The notes under the pieces were generated by a model. The model ran no database searches and was not told the origin of the DNA. It was given only the letters and a program-made list of their open reading frames with translations. From Darksidea phi (Eukaryota; Ascomycota; Dothideomycetes; Pleosporales; Lentitheciaceae): a DNA stretch of 64,000 bases. Shown here one piece after another: positions 1 to 11,410 of this stretch; within the stretch, counting starts at the first letter, position 1; the number at the start of each line of letters is the position of its first letter. The position numbers were made by a program, and so were the translations under genes. The stretch spans positions 124,001-188,000 of the forward strand of contig JASJFT010000012.1 of assembly GCA_030770425.1 (NCBI GenBank), given 5' to 3'.

Positions 1-9
1 TCGTTTCAG

Positions 10-286
10 CTCACGTTCTACAGCATCCCCCCCGCCTACATCCGCACCTCTCACCCGGTAACCGGCCATCCGCATTCCAATTAGCCAGCGGCAGATCTTC
101 CACCACCTGGAGCTACATCCTGATGTGCTACGCGAACGGGGTATGGAGAAAAGGGAGGAGATCAGGCGAGCATGCCGTGTGATGCTGGACAAGCTCCTCG
201 CTTACCGTTCATCAATGCAGTTGAGATGCAAAATATCATGTGGACATGGCCCGGAAAGAAAGACGTGGCATCGGGAACGGTCCTGA
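10..286 (+). CDS. 3' end of an unrecognised plus-strand gene (partial)
   Basis: A frame open from 89 to the TGA at 284-286 encodes a charged, helical-looking C-terminus (motifs HHLELHPDVLRERG and EEIRRACRVMLDKLL) that reads like real protein. Just upstream, 10-57 encodes 16 residues (FYSIPPAYIRT) following a TTTCAG acceptor at the window edge. The two pieces join in phase 0 across 58-88 (GTAACC...GCCAG), but that 31-nt intron is shorter than usual for fungi, so the donor may lie elsewhere. The gene body is outside the window. No family recognised. It would converge on the next gene. Confidence 0.35.
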
Positions 287-1622
287 CGCGCAGTATGGCG
301 CAGACTTCCCCGGAAGCGGCTGCATACATGTTCGCCGACATGATCCAGGTGGCGACCTGCCCGGGAAGGCTTTCCAAAGTGCAGTTGATTGGTCGCTGCA
401 GCGCTCGAAAAGAGTAAAGCCAGATCGACTGCAGCGAGACATACAGATCCGGGCGCATGACGAAAACACTTCACGTACACGCGCCGTACAGGGACATGTG
501 CATTGGCGTCTGAAGCTGTACACCCTACGCTACCGCCCAACTCCGCCGCCGATCACCATGTAACGCACACATTCCTTTCCCACCTCTGCATACCGTGCCT
601 GTCATGTCCTCGTATCAGCTCACCGTCTCCGTCGCCCATCCAAGGCGCAATCCATGTCTCATACCTCCCGCTTTCCCGGGAAGTCGCTTGCCGCCATGGA
701 AAACACATCATGAGAGACGTCGGCGACAAAGCCACCAGCCGCCAGCCACCTTCGGGTGACCGGTGCTCTTGTGCCACCGTGGGAAAAAGGGCTGGTGCTG
801 CGCCTGTTGAGGCGCACGTCACATGCCACGCCCGTAGCCTGTCGCTTGGACACAAGCCCTACATGCGCTAGGTTTGCTTTGGCGAGTGACATGGACATTG
901 AGACAGCACAGAAAATGCACCTTGTGATGTGTGATTCGAAAAGCCTTGATTCTCTCTGCTTCATGGTCATCTGAATCCGTGCTGGCATCTGGCCCGGTAT
1001 CGCTCCGGCGCGCAGACCCACGCACCCCTTCACAACAACCCATTCAGGTCGCTCAGACCGGTAGTCATACAAGGAAGCCCACATAGCCAAACCATTGCTT
1101 ATCGAACGGGTCGCCTGGATATATCGCTTCACCGAACCGAGGCTGCGCTACCCAACCTCAACAGATCCCAGACAAGGACTGGAGTGGTATAGCCGCCGAA
1201 ACAAAATCCTCCTTCTCTCTCCCCTTTGCCGTTCCAAACAATACACATAAAAATATTAAAAATTCAGACAACATGCTCGTAGGGTAAGAAAAGCAGCTGA
1301 CGAGCCGTGACGGAGCGTTGATCGTCAAATTTTTAGGGCGAAAGCCGCCATTATCCCGCTCTCTTGTCAACATGGTAAACGCCGAAGCGGGTCGCTTCCT
1401 CGCGAGAGGATGACACCAAAATGCCGAATCGTGGCAGGGCGGAAAGCCTCTCTATTCCGTGACAAAGGAAATTCGTGAAAAGGAGCGTGTGCGTGGCTCG
1501 AATGAGCTAACGGGGATACTGTCATACAAGTCGTACCTCGTGAGCCGAGGGTAATGTTACAAACATGGAACAAAAGGGCTTAATCGCACAGATTATGGGC
1601 AGGGAAAGGTAGTGGGCCGTGT
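287..1622. other. Intergenic, no supported gene
   Basis: 1.3 kb between the 3' ends of two convergent genes. The overlapping open frames on both strands are compositionally biased, and none resembles a family. Confidence 0.5.
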
Positions 1623-3237
1623 TCAAGGGTCGCGCACTACAGTCGATTTTATCCCGAGAAAGGACGCAGGGAATTTCAGGTCGCCGAGGAACTTGAAAAA
1701 GGCTCGTTTGCGCGGCGGGGTGCGCTGAAGAATTGGTGAGGCAATCTGAACCATGGGACCAACAATGTCTTCGTCCCCGAGCTTGGGGAACTTGCCTTCG
1801 CTCTTTGGGTCATTGAGCGTAGGCATCTTGCTGAGGGGAGCTGGCTCCAGCGGCGAGCAAGGTTCGGGCTCCTCGCCTATGGCTGTGGCACGCGATATGG
1901 CTAGGTCGTTGTTCTTCTTCCACAAGGCGTCGATCTCCGCCCACTTCTGCTCGCAAAGCTGATAGATTTTCGACGTGGGGCCGTTGTGCTCGGCCATCCG
2001 CACCTGATGTTTGGTGAAGTTGCGACGCGCTTGTTCCCAATTGGCAAACAATTGCTTCAGCGAGGCCGCGTCGCAGACATCGGGCATGTAGGGTTCCGGG
2101 TGGATGGTAAAGTTGTCGTGGCCTAGCGTCAAGGCCCATTTGTCATTGGGGTCCGCCAGCATGATTGGAGGTATGTCGGCACATGGCACCAGGGGGCTGG
2201 AGCGCGCCGCTTTGAACGAAGCTATGGATGCTTTGGTTGAGAGAGGGGGCGTGGGGTAGGCGCGCACTGAAGGAGAGTCCGCGGGAGTCGTGGCCGAGGA
2301 TTGCATGGAGTCGGTCACGGCTACGGTCGGAGATTGCAGAGGCGACTGCGTGGGCATATCATCGAAGCGAGTCGTGACCAGCATCGGTGGCAGTAGTGGT
2401 GTGGTCGCGAAGCGTTCGGATTCCACCTCTTCGGCGTCGATGTCCAGCGCATTAGCCTTGGCGACGTCGATGGGCGAAGAGGCAATGGATTCCGGGAGTT
2501 GCTCCCCGCTGGTTGGGGCTGATGCGAGAGCCGAGGCTAGAGCCGAGGGAAGCTTGTCCGTAAGATCGTGGCCTTGGATCTGGTGGATGGAGCTGGTAAT
2601 CGACGACGTCCGCGTTGACGGCGCTCGAGACGGAGTGGTACTCCGGGACGGCCTGCTAAAGGTCGATGCCCTCTTGCGCTCTCGTACTTTGCGCGACAAG
2701 GAGGGAAAGCTACGTTCGAGTCGGTGTGTAACGCTGTGCGCCGTGGATTCTACAGATCGCCGTCTCTTGGACGTCGATCCTGGACTATAGTCGGCGAAGT
2801 CATTGTAGGCTTCCGCTATCCTGCGGTCTTCGGCGCAGTTGATATCGCTTGCTACTAATTGTCAATTAGCGCGAACATCTTAGAACCGTATGTTAAGACT
2901 TACATGGGTAGCGGTACAAGGAATCAGGGGCGTAGTCATCTTCGCGCTCAACAGGCTCCTCAGCGAGCTTGGGAAGCTTGCCCGAGGCATTGGGTCCATC
3001 GACCGGGTCGTGGGTTGGCGGACTTGACGATAGGTCCGACGTTGAGCTGGGGAATCTGAGATGCCCACGGTAGAAACTTGGTGTGGGTGGTGTGGAGCAT
3101 TCAGATGCCGAGTAAAAGCCTGAATCGGTGCTGGAATACACAGAACAAGACGGTTCCATAGACATATCGAGGGAGCTCTTGGATGACTTGCGCTCGGCGA
3201 CGAGCTTGGGTAGCATCAGAGGTTTCATTTCGCGCAT
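1623..3237 (-). CDS. Ser/Pro/Thr-rich conserved fungal protein of unknown function
   Basis: Two exons: 2904-3237 and 1623-2851 (or 2854, because the acceptor is a tandem TAGTAG). The donor is GTAAGT and the phases agree, giving about 520 residues. The start at 3237 (MREMKPLMLPKL) opens an ordered-looking basic N-terminus. Most of the rest is low-complexity Ser/Thr/Pro-rich sequence, as in many fungal proteins of unknown role. A more conserved-looking helical block near residue 380 (NFTKHQVRM ... CEQKWAEIDALW) and a basic C-terminus (PPRKRAFFKFLGDLKFP) stand out. No signal peptide, membrane segment or catalytic motif is visible. A cytoplasmic or nuclear scaffold or signalling role would be a guess. 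The reading frame is convincing; the function is unknown. Confidence 0.75.
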
Positions 3238-6217
3238 ATTCGGTACTTTGCCACAGCAGGACGTATTTTTTTTTCTCTTTTTCTCGCAAAGTGGTATGCT
3301 AGGCCATCACCTGCTTAAGAAAGATGAGGACTGCTCGCAGGTAGCCGCTGCTGTCGTTCGCCAAAGTGCGTGTCACAGTAGAGAGTGTCCACGTAGGTAG
3401 GTACGGTACGAAGTTTATCCTGCGCAAAGTCAGCCATGATCGGCCATAACACCGAAAATGGTTCGGCACGTGAGGGCGGTGTGGGGGGATTGGTCGAACG
3501 CTTACTGAAATGCGAAGCGCAGAAGCCCCAGAATTGAGGAGCAGGACAGCGCAGAGGGGCGTTTCTTGAGTGGGCAACGAGTGGACAATGAGTGGGCAAC
3601 GAGTGGGCAATGAAGGAGCCGAAGAATGCGTAGTGAACGACGGGAGTTTGTGCAGAGCGAGAGGTCGAACAGAACCAGGGCGGGCCCCGAGCCATAAGTG
3701 GACAGACGGAGTGAGCCTGTCTGGCGCGATGCATGGGTCGGCAGGTAGCCCTAGGGCATCAAACACCACAAGTCGAGTCGAGAAAGCACTAAGCTCAAGC
3801 GGTCCCGTAGGCCGGGATCCCCGTCCCCGTTTCAACGACTCTCAGACGGCCCGCAAGGTTGCACACATGCCTGACGACTAAGCGGTGCCTTGTGCAACAA
3901 TCGCCGAAAGAATAGCATTTCCTGGCGAGACGGCCGCCGTGTTGCAGCATCGCCACCGCTGTCTGGACCGACGAAAACAGTCAGTCGGCAGGCCCACCAC
4001 CGCTTCAAAGTGAGACCGCATCGGGTCTAGGCGATGAAAAATTCCCCTTTTCCCTCTCACTGTTCTTACAGAGAAGAAATGCGCCCGTTGGCTGGCGTCT
4101 CCAGGAGCGACTCCACTGCGCTCCACCCGGAGTATGGACATGTCAGTAAGCATGCAGGAACAGCAACTTCTTCTGACCTAAAAGGAATTATATTGCATAC
4201 GAAAAGGCGGCTGCAACCTCATGTGATAAGCGCGATCGCCATCTCCCCGTTCTCGGTGCTGGAACACCCGGCGGGTGGGAAAGGAATCCTATCCTTCCAC
4301 ACAGACCGACTGGGAGCCGTGGCTGCAGCGACAGCTGGGGCGGTGCAGGGCCAACGCTGGTTCGACAGCTTTTGTCAAGCACCATTGGCCGCGGAAGAAG
4401 GGAGCTCGCCCAAAACAAACAAACACGCCTTGTTTCTAACCCCCCTCCACCCCCCAGCGACAGTCAAAAAGTCACGCACTGCATGCTGCCCCCCATGTTT
4501 GGTGTCCAGTCCACCTTTGCTGGTGATACGCCGGACCCAAGCCATCAGCGGACGCTGGGACGTGACGTCGCCAAACGAAGAAGTTGGGCGAGCTCTCAAC
4601 GTTTGAGCCGACGGCCAAAAAAGGCCCTTCAGCCGCCAGCTGACGAATCGCGCTGGCTGGTGTTGGAAAAGCATCCGTTCGGCCGCTGCTGATTGGAGTC
4701 GAGGCCCCGATGGCCTTTGGGTTTGCCCATCCCTGCTGCGAGTCGCCCATCCTTGCCAGGCACGCCTCGCCTCGCTGTCACCAGTCATGTCAGGCACCGC
4801 AACGAGGCCCTGCACCTTTCGCCAGCGCACCGCCCGCCATACGCTCTCGCGCGCCCTCGTCTTGCTCTGCTGCTGCTGTATACGGGTTCCTGCGATAACA
4901 GCGGCACCTCTCGCTCTTCCACATGTCTCTCTGGGGAGCCGATGGCGCCCACGGCAGCCTCCGCTCGCGAATTGGATCGCTGCGCCGTCTCCGAAAGAGG
5001 CCGTCGGCACTGGTAAGGCATTCCCAGCAATCCGTTTGCTGGGAGCAGGGAGCGGCCTGACTAGCTTCTAGCTCCTCTTTGGCCGCATCATGACGAAAGT
5101 GTGCGCTTTGGCCCGTGCGACATTCGGCAAAGCGTCTTGTGAGACGGCAGGCCCGTCGCTGAGCTCACCTCACCACCAACGAACGGCGACGGAGCCGGGC
5201 GGCAGGCGGAACGGCACAGCGACGTTGCTACCGGAGCAAACGGCGCATTACACCTTGTGCCGCTCACCATGCAGGATGGAGAAGGTGAAGCCCATCAGCG
5301 AGCGCTGAGGGAATCCTGATAGCTCTTGACCGCTCCTGATGCGACGCTCCCCAACACCACTTTGCTCGTTTCCATGTGGTAGCTTGTCGGTGAGTGTGAG
5401 CTTGACGATAGGCCTCGCCAAGCATCCTTTTCGCTTTTGTTTGGCCTCGTGAGGAATACGCTATTGCCATACATATGAGCCGTCCATGACCACGCAACGT
5501 GGTTCGTTGCTATTCAGTAGTTTCTGAGTAGGCCCTTTGCGATTACGAGTGCAATGGCAGCAGGGATAGAAACGACCCGCTTGACGCTACGGTGCGCAAA
5601 CCCTCACGCCGCACTGAACTGTGCACGGCTATCACGGTCGATGCGTCTGGATGTTGAACCTCGGTCGAGATCAAAAGCGTGATTGATAGCAGCGCAATGG
5701 AGAGCTCTCTGGGAGTCACATGTCAGTGTTTAGCCATTGCCAGCACAAATGGCTAGACTTCGTGCGAGCAACCGTGAGACGATGATGGCGGTAATGATGT
5801 GGCGGGACTGCTGGCGCAAAGGCACGGCTCCAAGGGTTGGGGGTAGATGCAGTCTGCAGTGTTGAGTATGTTCACTTCGGACGACACTCGGCCGGTTGTG
5901 CATGTGATGAGAGGTTTTGCTCAGAGTTTTGCGCGCACGCGCCTCCCCGTTCCATCTATTGTGGAGTATCTGATAATATTAGTCGTATGTGCTTGTTTAC
6001 GCGGCACAGGTGGTAGGAAGCTGTGCTGCGCAGAAAATTCCTCCTGATGACGTTTCGGGTTCGGTTCGTCGCGTGCGTGCCTGGTCTCCAGCCATGTGCA
6101 TAATTTCTCCCATCCAGGATGCACCTTGCCCTCCCACTCCACACCTCCGCGCCATTCACACACTACTCACAGCCAAAACCTACTCCATAGTGCTTTCTGT
6201 TCCTCGGAGCCTTCGAA
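3238..6217. other. Long intergenic region with an 11-bp minisatellite
   Basis: About 3 kb upstream of the Ser/Pro-rich gene. Poly-C runs near 4441-4456 and GC-rich stretches generate many spurious open frames (for example 4375-5010). No supported gene. The tandem repeat at 3569-3612 is listed separately. Confidence 0.5.
3569..3612. repeat. 11-bp tandem repeat, 4 units
   Basis: Four head-to-tail 11-bp units of AGTGGGCAACG. Units 2 and 4 differ only by G-to-A and C-to-T changes. It lies 330-375 bp upstream of the ATG at 3237 of the Ser/Pro-rich gene. Confidence 0.85.
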
Positions 6218-8392
6218 CTATGGGTCATCACCCTCCATCAGCGTCTTCTCCGGAGAACCTCCGTCGACTAGACTGCAAGGGGAACCACAGCCGATGTGAA
6301 GTGTACGTACCTGGAAATCTACCTTGACAATGTCCTGAAATCCTTCCGGTAACTCAGGTTCTCGATATCGCTTTGTGAAGCCGAAGAATGCGGTCTTCGG
6401 GAGTAATAGCCGCTGCTCCGGATTGGTCTAGGGACACTTGTCAGCACCAGAAGGCTCTGCGTTGCGAACCGGACCTAAGTACCTAGGTACTGTTTCCGCG
6501 GATTCTGACAGGCTCGGGAATGTCCTCGTGTAATGCGCTATAAAATGCGCAAGGATGCGACAGGTGTTGGGAAACTTACATCTGGGCCAAGACTGAGGGC
6601 TCGCACCGTGTCATTATGCTCGCAGAGCCTGGTCGGGGCAGTGAAGAGTACGCAGCGAATTGGGACGTTCAGCTTTTTCGCTAGAGCAACCCAGTGCGCC
6701 CTCGTTTCTGGATCGGCATTCGTGTTGTCTGGACGCGGTGATCAACATGTGAGCGAACTGCAGGTAACTCCGGGACCGCATATTCTTACCGATGACTACA
6801 CTCGTGCCCTCCTCAACCAATGCGGTAGCCGACTTCATACATTTCTCGCGCTGTTTCAATCATGTTACCCAAGGAGCGGGGAGGTAGCACAGCACATGTT
6901 CTCAACACTATTCCCGGAAAGTCATGTCGACTTACAGTTTTCAGAATGTCCTGGTTTACGCGACCGTACCCTAGTGGCTGCAAATGCCGCCAGTAGAAGG
7001 ATGATTTGCCCGCGCCCGGGCTGCCACAGAATAGCACAATGTCGAGGGGATTCGTCTTGGAGAACGGCTTCGGAACTTCAAATCTAACATCAGTATCCGA
7101 GTGGTTCACCACGTTCCGTGTGGCTGGCTATCCCGGCACTCACTTGCAGTTGTTGACTTGACAGCCTTCTCTCGGAGAAAGTCGGCCGGATCAAACTCTC
7201 TCACAAATGGCCGGGAGTCCTCATGCAGGAAGTATTCCTCAGGGGTGTGGAATTGTATACCCGCGTTAGCTGCGAAGTCCCTAGGTAATCTTAGTACAAG
7301 AGTCCGAGTATGGCAATGCGGCCTCGGATCGACAACCCACCTGTCCACGCACGAATGGTCCTTCGATGGTCCTCCGCGCACTGCCTCTCGGCCGCCCGCA
7401 TCACCAACAAAGAAAGAGTTCTCTAGGTCGACGGCATCTGCAGCTTCCAAGTCGTAGTCCTCCAACAGTTCCTCCCACATGCCTGCTCGAGGCTTGCGGT
7501 ACCGATCGTGACCCGTGGCTGCATACACAGAGATCGGTAACTCGAGTTGCCTGAACACGGCGGACACCTTGCCTTTGAAGTCTGCCAATCGTTTGATGTC
7601 ACTCTTCGCTTTCTTCGGGTCAGGATTTAGGCTGAGTCCGCCTTGGTTGCTCACAACTGCCACCAGATATCTGTTGGAACCGAAGTTTGGGGTTAGTATG
7701 GGCGCCCCAATAAATGCAGAGTAGCAGAATAGAACCCTACCCTTCCGCGTGCAGTCTTCGCAATGTGGTCGGGACACTGGTATCCCACCATTTCCAGTCT
7801 GTGGCATCACGTCCGAATTTCTTGCCAGACGCCGAGGTGATCAATGTCGAGTCCTACAGCGGCCTTTAGCACCCCCAGCCAAAATCGGGCTAAGACAGCA
7901 CTAGGCGGTGCATCAACGTACGAGATCAAATGCAGCTATTTTCTGCTTTACTCTGGATTTAGCAGTCGGAGTGGCAGATGATGCATTGTGTCGGCCGATG
8001 AGCAGCGTGTCATGCACAACCCGCCATGTCATTTGCTCGGGCTCTTTCTTCGACAGCGGGGTGAAGAAGCTTGCGACGGCTTTGCCTGATGGAGCCGGTG
8101 ATTAGCATTTGGGGATGTCTCGTGTCGCTTCGGACTCACTTGTTGTCGTTGACTGCTGTTTTCGCTTTGGCGGCGGCGGGGAAACGCCTCGATCGTGCGA
8201 ACTCGGCCGCTTCGCCAGACTCGGGCGTTCTGGCATGTTTGAGGGCATAGTGTAGAGTTTATCGCCCCATAGTGGTCCCGCGAAACGCTGTGCAAAGTTT
8301 GAACGTGTGCGGCTGGCGAACATGGGAGGTGTGAGGTCCTTGATCGCGCCTGCCAGTCGAAACGCGCAGTCACGGAGGCACGTGCAGCTCAT
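6218..8392 (-). CDS. pnk1: Bifunctional polynucleotide kinase / 3'-phosphatase (Pnk1-like DNA repair enzyme)
   Basis: PNKP-type enzymes prepare broken DNA ends by removing 3'-phosphates and phosphorylating 5'-hydroxyls before ligation. Exons are about 8140-8392, 7922-8085, 7741-7853, 7341-7670, 7144-7280, then four shorter 3' exons. The N-terminal region carries a basic Pro-rich stretch (PPPPKRK), likely a nuclear signal. The HAD phosphatase motif FDL|DSTLI is assembled across the intron at 7854-7921, followed by VVSNQGG and FFVGDAGGR. The kinase domain has a P-loop (GSPGAGKSS), NQDILKT and VIDNTNAD, then the typical tail LLLPKTAFFGF and GFQDIVKVDF. Three points are unsure: the start (in-frame ATGs at 8392, 8323 and 8248), the acceptor joining phosphatase and kinase near 7100, and the last exon, since the usual aromatic C-terminal end is not obvious. 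Stop taken at 6218. Confidence 0.85.
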
Positions 8393-8772
8393 TTCAATAA
8401 AGCGGAAAGTTTCCCAACCAAATAACCTTTCTCACGCTGCAGCTAGCATTCTCGGCACTTAGAAACTCCCTTCACACGTTACAAGGTCTTCCGCAAAATT
8501 CCCAGACCCTATACGCCGATTGTCTCGCATCTGGGCAATTTCGTTGAGCGAGCGAAGAGTAGCGACAATGAATTGTATGAACTATGGGTATCAAGAGTAA
8601 TGAGATGGGGCTGTTTTCCATGCTATGACAATTGGCGATGGCAGGCCTGACTGGTCGCGAGCACCTGTTTTTCGCCCTCCAGTTGAGCGTCAAAGCAGCG
8701 TTCCCGTACCTTCGTGATGCGTCCCTCCTCCTCGCACGGGCTAACCAGGCTCAAGCGCGAACACGCCCGGAC
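8393..8772. other. Spacer between pnk1 and med18
   Basis: 380 bp containing the pnk1 promoter and the med18 3' flank. Nothing else recognised. Confidence 0.5.
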
Positions 8773-9645
8773 TCAACGAAGCCTTCTCGCAGGCGGCGCA
8801 GTCGGTGCCTTGTATTTCACACGCGTATCCAGGGCTAACCGGTCCGGTAGGTCCAACTCCACGCAGCCCTTCATCTGCTGCTGAAAGGCCTTTAGCTGCC
8901 CTACGCCGTTCTCCAGCACAGCAGGTGTATTCAAGTCCTGAACCCGCACTTTGGCCTCTAGAATGTATGCGCCGCTTGGGTCGAAAGGCTGAAGAGCTGA
9001 GAAGGCGGGCAGGTCGACCTTGGGCTCCGTCTGTAGAGAGCGGACGCCAGGCTCGTGCAGTACACGGTGTAGGAAGATGACGACGCTGCCGTGGACGAAG
9101 CGATGTCCTTCGATATAGTACTCGGAGACAAACCTGGATATTGTTAGATGCGCCACTGTGAGTCTACGCGCGACTCACTGATGCGGGCCGATGGCGATCA
9201 TCCACGCGTGCGGATTGCCGGACAGTAGATCTGTCGAGGTCGTCGCTCGGATAGAGACTCCCCTATCGCCAGTATCCGGTACATCCTGGAACTCGAGCGA
9301 CCATTTGGGCTCTTCCCCGGGCTTCACCGCCGCTGACAGTGGCTTCTCGCCCGGCTGATGTGTGCCATTTCCTTGTCCGAAGTCCTCGTCCGACAGCTTC
9401 TGCACAAGCTGGTTGTAGAAGAGGTCCTTGGCACCGGACTGCTTGGTCGGCTTTGCGCCAACGTTCTGCGTACCTCCGCGCCTACTAAGATGCGCGCCGG
9501 GCTCTTCAGGTTCGCGCGTGGGTTTGTAGACGATGTGGCGCTCGAGGACGCGGCGGGGCTGCATCGCTGCAACCCCCGCGAGAATCTTCAGGACTTGGTC
9601 ATGGCGGGACAAAGGGACTTGCCCGTAGAGCAGTAACTCGTGCAT
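8773..9645 (-). CDS. med18: Mediator complex subunit 18 (Med18/Srb5)
   Basis: Head-module subunit of the RNA polymerase II Mediator complex, acting in the nucleus with Med8 and Med20. Exons 9179-9645 and 8773-9133 are joined by a GTGAGT...CCAG intron of 45 nt in consistent phase, giving 275 residues, normal for fungal Med18. The start fits the family N-terminus (MHELLLYGQVP, then a Gln-Pro-Arg-Arg stretch and VYKPTREPEEPG). The second exon holds the characteristic beta-rich C-terminal half (FVHGSVVIFLHRVL, then LEAKVRVQDL). A Gly/Lys-rich insertion of about 50 residues lies in the middle. Divergent from KGD4 with 562 bp between the two starts. Confidence 0.88.
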
Positions 9646-10207
9646 GAGGTGGGGTGGAAATGTCCTGCAGTTGGAAAAAATAGTACGCAGTCCCTACTAC
9701 CTCGGGTGGATGCGGGTGCCGTGGGGCTGATAAGGCGATGGAGCTTGCGATTGGCGGGGAGGCGATGACCATGATGAGATGAGAAAGATTTTACGGGAAG
9801 AGGGAAAGCAGTGCGCCGGAATGCGGAGTTGCCCGCGACGAGACATGGGGTTGCATCACACGGCAAGCAGAAAAGTCAGACGTGTGTGCTCGCCCCAGAA
9901 CGGGCTCAGTCGATGCTCAGTCGAGGTGGGTTGATGTGCGTCTCGGAGCTGTGGAGGTGCACACGGTGATAGGCGGCCTCGGCGTCAGCGCCTTCCTTCG
10001 GACCTACATTATTTATCTCGGTCCTCGTAGCTCGCGGCTCCCCTCCACCGCCCATCGCAATTCAGCACTCTCACGCCCCCTTAACTCCGGTCTGTCCTCC
10101 AGCTTTGCTCATCTTGTACACGCCTCTATCGTGACAGCGTGCGACAGTGAATTCTCTTACCTTCCGCGACATCCTCGGCTCCGAAACCGCTACCTCCATC
10201 CGTCACA
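9646..10207. promoter_or_regulatory. Bidirectional promoter between med18 and kgd4
   Basis: The spacer separates the two divergent ATGs, so it must hold both promoters and 5' leaders. Pyrimidine-rich tracts (CCCCTCCACC, CTCACGCCCCC) precede the kgd4 start, as is common around fungal transcription starts. No convincing TATA box was seen for either gene. Confidence 0.55.
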
Positions 10208-10623
10208 ATGAATGCCACCAAGACGCTTCTCCAGGGTCGCCAGCCCATGATTCGCTTCTTGGGCAAGCGTACCACCCCTAGCAGTCCGCAGTCCATCTCT
10301 CAGTACTCAATGGCAAGCGATGCTAATTCTGTACAGAGATCGACCACACTCCCGTTGCGCACCCGGCGTCTCCCACCCACCATCTCCCCGAATCTTTCGC
10401 CAGCTACCGCCAGAAGGCCCAGCAGCACGGCCCTCTGAACCAACAAACCAACTTCTCAGCCGGCGGCATTGGCGGCTCGCCCGGAGGCTCCCTCGGTCCC
10501 ATCGAGGCCGGAAAGGGCAACTACTTCGACCGCTCCGAGCTCCCGCAGCGGTTCCAGCGCCTGACATGGACGCAAGCCGAGATTGAAGCGATTGAGTCGG
10601 GCGGCGCCAGCCTCTATGCCTGA
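10208..10623 (+). CDS. kgd4: 2-oxoglutarate dehydrogenase subunit KGD4 (YMR31 family), mitochondrial
   Basis: KGD4 anchors the E3 subunit to the 2-oxoglutarate dehydrogenase complex of the TCA cycle. It was formerly listed as mitochondrial ribosomal protein YMR31. Exons 10208-10283 and 10337-10623 give 120 residues, the family's usual length. The join creates ...TTPSKIDHTP, followed by the hallmark HPASPTHHLPESF, SYRQKAQQHGPL, a Gly/Ser linker and ELPQRFQR with an acidic helical end. The basic N-terminus (MNATKTLLQGRQPMIRF) looks like a mitochondrial presequence. The donor is A/GTCCGC, weak for a fungal intron, but phase and homology both demand this join. Confidence 0.88.
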
Positions 10624-10904
10624 ACAATGCACGGATGACGAAGCGATGAAAAGTTAGCTGCGCCAGGACGTGCCGGATGAGGATTATTGTATATACGTGC
10701 ATTACATGGTTCGGGGATAAATCCGTGCTGCAAAGCAGAGGCATCTTGCAACCAAGGTCAGAACGGGTGGCATTCTCGGGTTTGGGCATAGACTGGTCTG
10801 CTTACCGTGTCTTATACCCTTCGAGGCCGGCCTTGTGGAATGGGGATTGGACGTGTGTCCCGGAGTCTTTGCTGGTGCCATTATGGCGGATAGGACTGTT
10901 ACAC

Positions 10905-11410
10905 TCAAACTACATACCCAGAGAATACTATGACATATTGAAGCCTTTTGATCAGCTCCGCTGTAGCATTCCGAGCTAGCTTTCCAGCACCCACACCCGC
11001 GTGCCATAGGCTGAATACGAACGGGATGCCGAATGTACAGAACACTCCCCAATATAATAGGTCTGCGCATATGTTAATGCTACCGGGACAAGAAAACACA
11101 GTATGCAAAAAATCTCCAATATCACAGCACCACAATCCCCGAATCCAAAATTCCACCAGCCCGCCTGCCTACATACCGCCACCTCCAACGCTCCCGCATT
11201 TGTCACGCAGCTTACGACCCACCCCCACGTGTTCTGGCCCGGACCATCCTCGGAGACCGAATTACACTTACCAATCGCACTTTTCCACGTCCTCCACTGC
11301 GCACGCTGTTTTAGCCTTGCACAACGCCTTTGAGTGGGGGGTGTTTTCAGCGGGTTGCTGGGTTGGGTATGGCGTTGCGTTGTACATGAGTAGTTTTCTA
11401 ACGCTACCAT
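10905..11410 (-). CDS. Hypothetical small membrane protein (98 aa)
   Basis: Exons 11272-11410 and 10905-11062, with a GTAAGT donor, a TTAAC branch-like site and a GCGCAG acceptor in matching phase, give 98 residues. The N-terminal half is basic and Gln/Arg-rich. The second exon encodes a hydrophobic stretch (DLLYWGVFCTFGIPFVFSLW) able to span a membrane, then a short polar tail. No family recognised. It lies 281 bp beyond the 3' end of kgd4 on the opposite strand. An alternative first exon starting at 11384 (MYNATPYP) could be joined to a Cys-rich middle exon instead, so the model is tentative. Confidence 0.33.

Noticed and set aside
4375..5010. 211-codon minus-strand open frame in GC-rich spacer
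   Set aside because: GC-rich sequence lengthens frames on all strands. No protein-like blocks were seen.
6640..6660. Suspected frameshift in the Pnk1 kinase domain
   Set aside because: Rechecking the complement showed CGTACTCTTCACTGCC, which keeps the RCVLFTAP block in frame.
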